Position numbers and translations under genes: made by a program. From Clostridiales bacterium (GTDB lineage: Bacteria > Bacillota > Clostridia > Christensenellales > Aristaeellaceae), in the NCBI GenBank assembly GCA_016930575.1, contig JAFGGL010000075.1, positions 1 through 33,192 on the forward strand: a stretch of 33,192 nt of DNA, in the 5' to 3' direction. Position 1 is the first letter of the stretch. Every line of letters begins with the position of its first letter. The notes under the pieces were generated by a model. It was not told the origin of the DNA. It was given only the letters and a program-made list of their open reading frames with translations, and ran no database searches. Of this stretch, positions 30,504 through 33,192 are shown in pieces.

Positions 30504-33192
30504 ATGACGGACGCGCAAAAGCGGTCTGCCGCGCAGGAGTTTAGCGCGTACTGGAAGGGCAAGGGCTACGAGAAGGGCGAAAGCCAGCCGTTTTGGCTGT
30601 CGCTTTTATCCAACGTCCTCGGTGTGCAAAACCCCGAACAATTCATCGCCTTTGAAGACCAGGTGATGCTGGACCACACCAGCTTTATCGATGGTAATAT
30701 CATAAAAACGCACGTATTGATTGAGCAAAAGGGCATCGACCGCGATCTGCGCAAGCCTATCAGGCAATCCGACGGCACGCTGCTCACCCCGTTTCAGCAG
30801 GCCAAGCGTTACGCGTCGGAATTGCGCTATTCCGACCGCCCGCGCTGGATCGTTGCCTGCAATTTCAAGTCGTTTCTGGTGTACGACATGGAAAATCCGT
30901 CCGGCGAGCCAGAAGAGATTCTATTGGAAAACCTGGATAAGGAATACTACCGTCTGAACTTTCTCGTGGATACCGGCGACGAAAACATCAAAAAGGAAAT
31001 GGAAATCTCCATCCAGGCGGGCCGCCTTGTGGGCGTGCTGTACGAGGAGATTCTCAGGCAATATCACAACCCCAAAAACGAGCATTCGCTCAAAAGCCTG
31101 AACAAGCTGTGCGTCCGGCTGGTGTTCTGCCTCTACGCCGAGGACGCGGGCATCTTCGGCCAGCATCTGATGTTCCATCATTATATCCGGCAATTCCGGC
31201 CCGAGGATGTGCGCCGCGCGCTGATCAACCTGTTCAGGGTATTAAACACCCGGCCGGAGAACAGGGACCCGTACCTGGAAGCGCCCCTGAGCGAGTTTCC
31301 CTTCGTCAACGGCGATCTGTTTGAAGACGACGATATCGAGATTCCGCAGTTCAACCGGCGCATCGTCGATTTGCTGCTGCACAGCGCCAGCGAGGATTTC
31401 GACTGGAGCGATATCAGCCCCACTATTTTCGGCGCGGTGTTCGAGAGCACCCTGAATCCCGAAACCCGCCGCAGCGGCGGCATGCACTATACCTCCATCG
31501 AGAACATCCACAAGGTGATCGATCCGCTGTTTCTGGACGATTTGAAACAGGAGCTGGAGGCTATCCAGGCGGTCGCCGTTTTACGCACGCGCGTGCAGAA
31601 ATTGAACGCCTTTCAGGATAAGCTCGCGGGGCTTGCGTTCCTGGACCCCGCCTGCGGCTCCGGCAACTTCCTGACGGAGACCTACCTTTCGCTGCGGCAG
31701 CTGGAAAACGAGGTCATCCGCGGGCTGATCGACGCCGGAAAGGGCGCGGCCGCCGGGCAGATCATGTTCGGCGACAGCAACATCAATCCGATACGGGTAT
31801 CCATCGGCCAGTTTTACGGCATCGAGATCAACGATTTCGCCGTGGCCGTGGCAAAGACCGCGCTGTGGATCGCCGAATCCCAGATGCTCAAGAAAACGGA
31901 AGACATCGTGCACATGCAGATCGACTTCCTGCCGCTGAAAACCTACCTGAACATCCACGAGGCCAACGCCCTGCGCATCGATTGGGAAACCGTCGTGTCC
32001 AAACACAAGCTGAACTATATCATGGGCAATCCACCGTTTGCCGGGTATTCCTTGCAAAGCAAGGAACAGAAAAAGGATATCCTGTCCGTCTATGTGGATG
32101 AAAAGGGCAAACCATATAAAACAGCAGGGAAAATTGACTATGTGGCAGGGTGGTATTTTAAGGCTGCCCGATTTACGCAGGGAACATCTATCTGCTCTGC
32201 GTTTGTTTCAACAAACTCTATCACACAGGGCGAACAAGTAGCAGGAGTTTGGGAACCGTTGTATGAACGTTTTAAAATTCATATCGACTTTGCTTGGCAA
32301 ACATTTAAATGGAGTAGTCAGTCATCAGATAAAGCAGCAGTTCATTGTGTGATAATAGGGTTTAGTAGTATATCAAATTCTAATGCAAAAGAACTATATT
32401 CAAGTAACGTCATTGTGCATTTTGTTGAGAATATAAATCCTTACTTAGTTGCCTCTACTGATGTGATCATTGGCAGTCGCACAAGGCCAATCTGTACTGT
32501 TCCACAAATGATGGCTGGGGGAAAACCAGTAGAAGGTGGACATTTAATATTCACGGAACAAGAAAAAACAGAATTTGTCAAAGCTGAGCCTTTATCAGAA
32601 AAGTATTTCAGACCTTTTATGGGTTCGGATGATTACATTAACAATAGGCCGCGCTGGTGTTTGTGGTTGCTAAATGTAAATCCAAGTGAATTACGAGGAT
32701 TACATCATGTGATGAGTCGTGTTGAGCTAGTACGAATATATAGGCTATCAAGTATAAAGGCAGCAACGAGGAAGTATGCGGATTATCCAACCCGTTTTAT
32801 GGAGATTAAGCAACCAACGAGCAATTACTTAATGGTTCCAGCGACATCGTCTGAGAATCGGCGCTATATTCCACTAGGTTTTCTTAATAAAAACGTGATA
32901 GCTAGTAACGCAGCATCGTTTATCCCAAGAGCAACGCTTTATCATTTCGGTATTCTTACTTCTAACATACATATGGCATGGATGAGAGCCGTTGCAGGGC
33001 GCTTAAAGAGCGACTATCGTTATTCTGCAAAAATCGTCTACAACAACTTCCCCTGGCCTTCGTCGACAGCCGAACAAAAAGCGAAAATCGAACAAACCGC
33101 GCAGGCGATATTGGACGCGCGGGCGTTGTACCCCGATTCCAGCCTCGCCGATCTGTACGACGAGGTCACCATGCCGCCGGAGCTGCGCAAGG
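30504..33192 (+). CDS. MmeI-like fused restriction endonuclease / adenine-N6 DNA methyltransferase, partial
   Basis: The frame is open to the right edge (896 codons; the C-terminus is missing). The N-terminal domain has a PD-(D/E)XK-type nuclease strand, HVLIEQKG (Glu74, Lys76), with an acidic residue in SFIDG upstream. A helical spacer follows, then a gamma-class N6-adenine methyltransferase: motif I FLDPACGSGNFL (Asp381), FYGIEINDFAV and catalytic motif IV GNPPF (509-512). A target-recognition region and the end-of-domain YNNFPWP follow. This matches Type IIL (MmeI family) enzymes, where one protein cuts and protects. GGGGG lies 9 bases before the ATG. From about 32100 to 33035 base use turns AT-rich within the same unbroken frame, covering the post-motif-IV and recognition region, and then returns to GC-rich. 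Confidence 0.88.
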   Translation, partial: MTDAQKRSAAQEFSAYWKGKGYEKGESQPFWLSLLSNVLGVQNPEQFIAFEDQVMLDHTSFIDGNIIKTHVLIEQKGIDRDLRKPIRQSDGTLLTPFQQAKRYASELRYSDRPRWIVACNFKSFLVYDMENPSGEPEEILLENLDKEYYRLNFLVDTGDENIKKEMEISIQAGRLVGVLYEEILRQYHNPKNEHSLKSLNKLCVRLVFCLYAEDAGIFGQHLMFHHYIRQFRPEDVRRALINLFRVLNTRPENRDPYLEAPLSEFPFVNGDLFEDDDIEIPQFNRRIVDLLLHSASEDFDWSDISPTIFGAVFESTLNPETRRSGGMHYTSIENIHKVIDPLFLDDLKQELEAIQAVAVLRTRVQKLNAFQDKLAGLAFLDPACGSGNFLTETYLSLRQLENEVIRGLIDAGKGAAAGQIMFGDSNINPIRVSIGQFYGIEINDFAVAVAKTALWIAESQMLKKTEDIVHMQIDFLPLKTYLNIHEANALRIDWETVVSKHKLNYIMGNPPFAGYSLQSKEQKKDILSVYVDEKGKPYKTAGKIDYVAGWYFKAARFTQGTSICSAFVSTNSITQGEQVAGVWEPLYERFKIHIDFAWQTFKWSSQSSDKAAVHCVIIGFSSISNSNAKELYSSNVIVHFVENINPYLVASTDVIIGSRTRPICTVPQMMAGGKPVEGGHLIFTEQEKTEFVKAEPLSEKYFRPFMGSDDYINNRPRWCLWLLNVNPSELRGLHHVMSRVELVRIYRLSSIKAATRKYADYPTRFMEIKQPTSNYLMVPATSSENRRYIPLGFLNKNVIASNAASFIPRATLYHFGILTSNIHMAWMRAVAGRLKSDYRYSAKIVYNNFPWPSSTAEQKAKIEQTAQAILDARALYPDSSLADLYDEVTMPPELRK

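Overview
The window looks like a GC-rich chromosome from the Firmicutes, probably class Clostridia. It carries the Gram-positive replicative polymerase PolC directly behind ispG, a three-gene NAD-linked [FeFe] hydrogenase whose promoter overlaps a near-perfect clostridial Rex (NADH/NAD+) operator, a sortase-type surface protein and strong Shine-Dalgarno sites throughout. No rRNA, tRNA or CRISPR array was seen. The genus cannot be told from the sequence alone.

Layout. 1-1151 (minus): the 5' part of an M20/PM20D1-like peptidase homologue that has lost most metal-binding residues. 1415-8108 (plus): ispG, polC and a HAD phosphatase-kinase fusion, tightly packed. 8149-12305 (plus): hydrogenase operon (NuoE-like, NuoF-like and catalytic HydA subunits). 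12306-13819: a gene-poor stretch holding a small HAD hydrolase, a 49-aa acidic protein missed by length cut-offs and two related long hairpins. 13820-17330 (minus): a ZIP metal transporter, a secreted YARHG/SH3-like protein and a large polytopic membrane protein. 17425-18006 (plus): a consensus promoter driving a small membrane protein and a YbjQ-family protein. 18029-18193: a 165-bp imperfect palindrome. 18200-20190: an AT-rich foreign island with an XRE regulator, an ImmA/IrrE metallopeptidase and a PIN-domain protein, each overlapping or abutting the next.

20192-28663 returns to host composition: two SAM methyltransferases, a sortase-anchored protein, a diguanylate cyclase, an alpha/beta hydrolase, a winged-helix regulator with its MFS transporter, and an XRE-cupin regulator with a metallo-beta-lactamase-fold hydrolase. 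28789-29017 is a compact unit with its own promoter, ribosome site and terminator, encoding a 23-residue Lys/Pro/Ala-rich peptide. 29231-30415 is another MFS transporter. 30504 to the right edge is an MmeI-like fused restriction-modification enzyme whose target-recognition half is markedly AT-rich.

Best candidates for something undescribed are the XRE-ImmA-PIN island with its self-palindromic promoter, the 23-aa basic microprotein gene, the inactive-looking M20 homologue, and the HAD-kinase fusion. Many starts given here were moved from the longest reading frame to the codon with a proper ribosome site; these choices are stated entry by entry.
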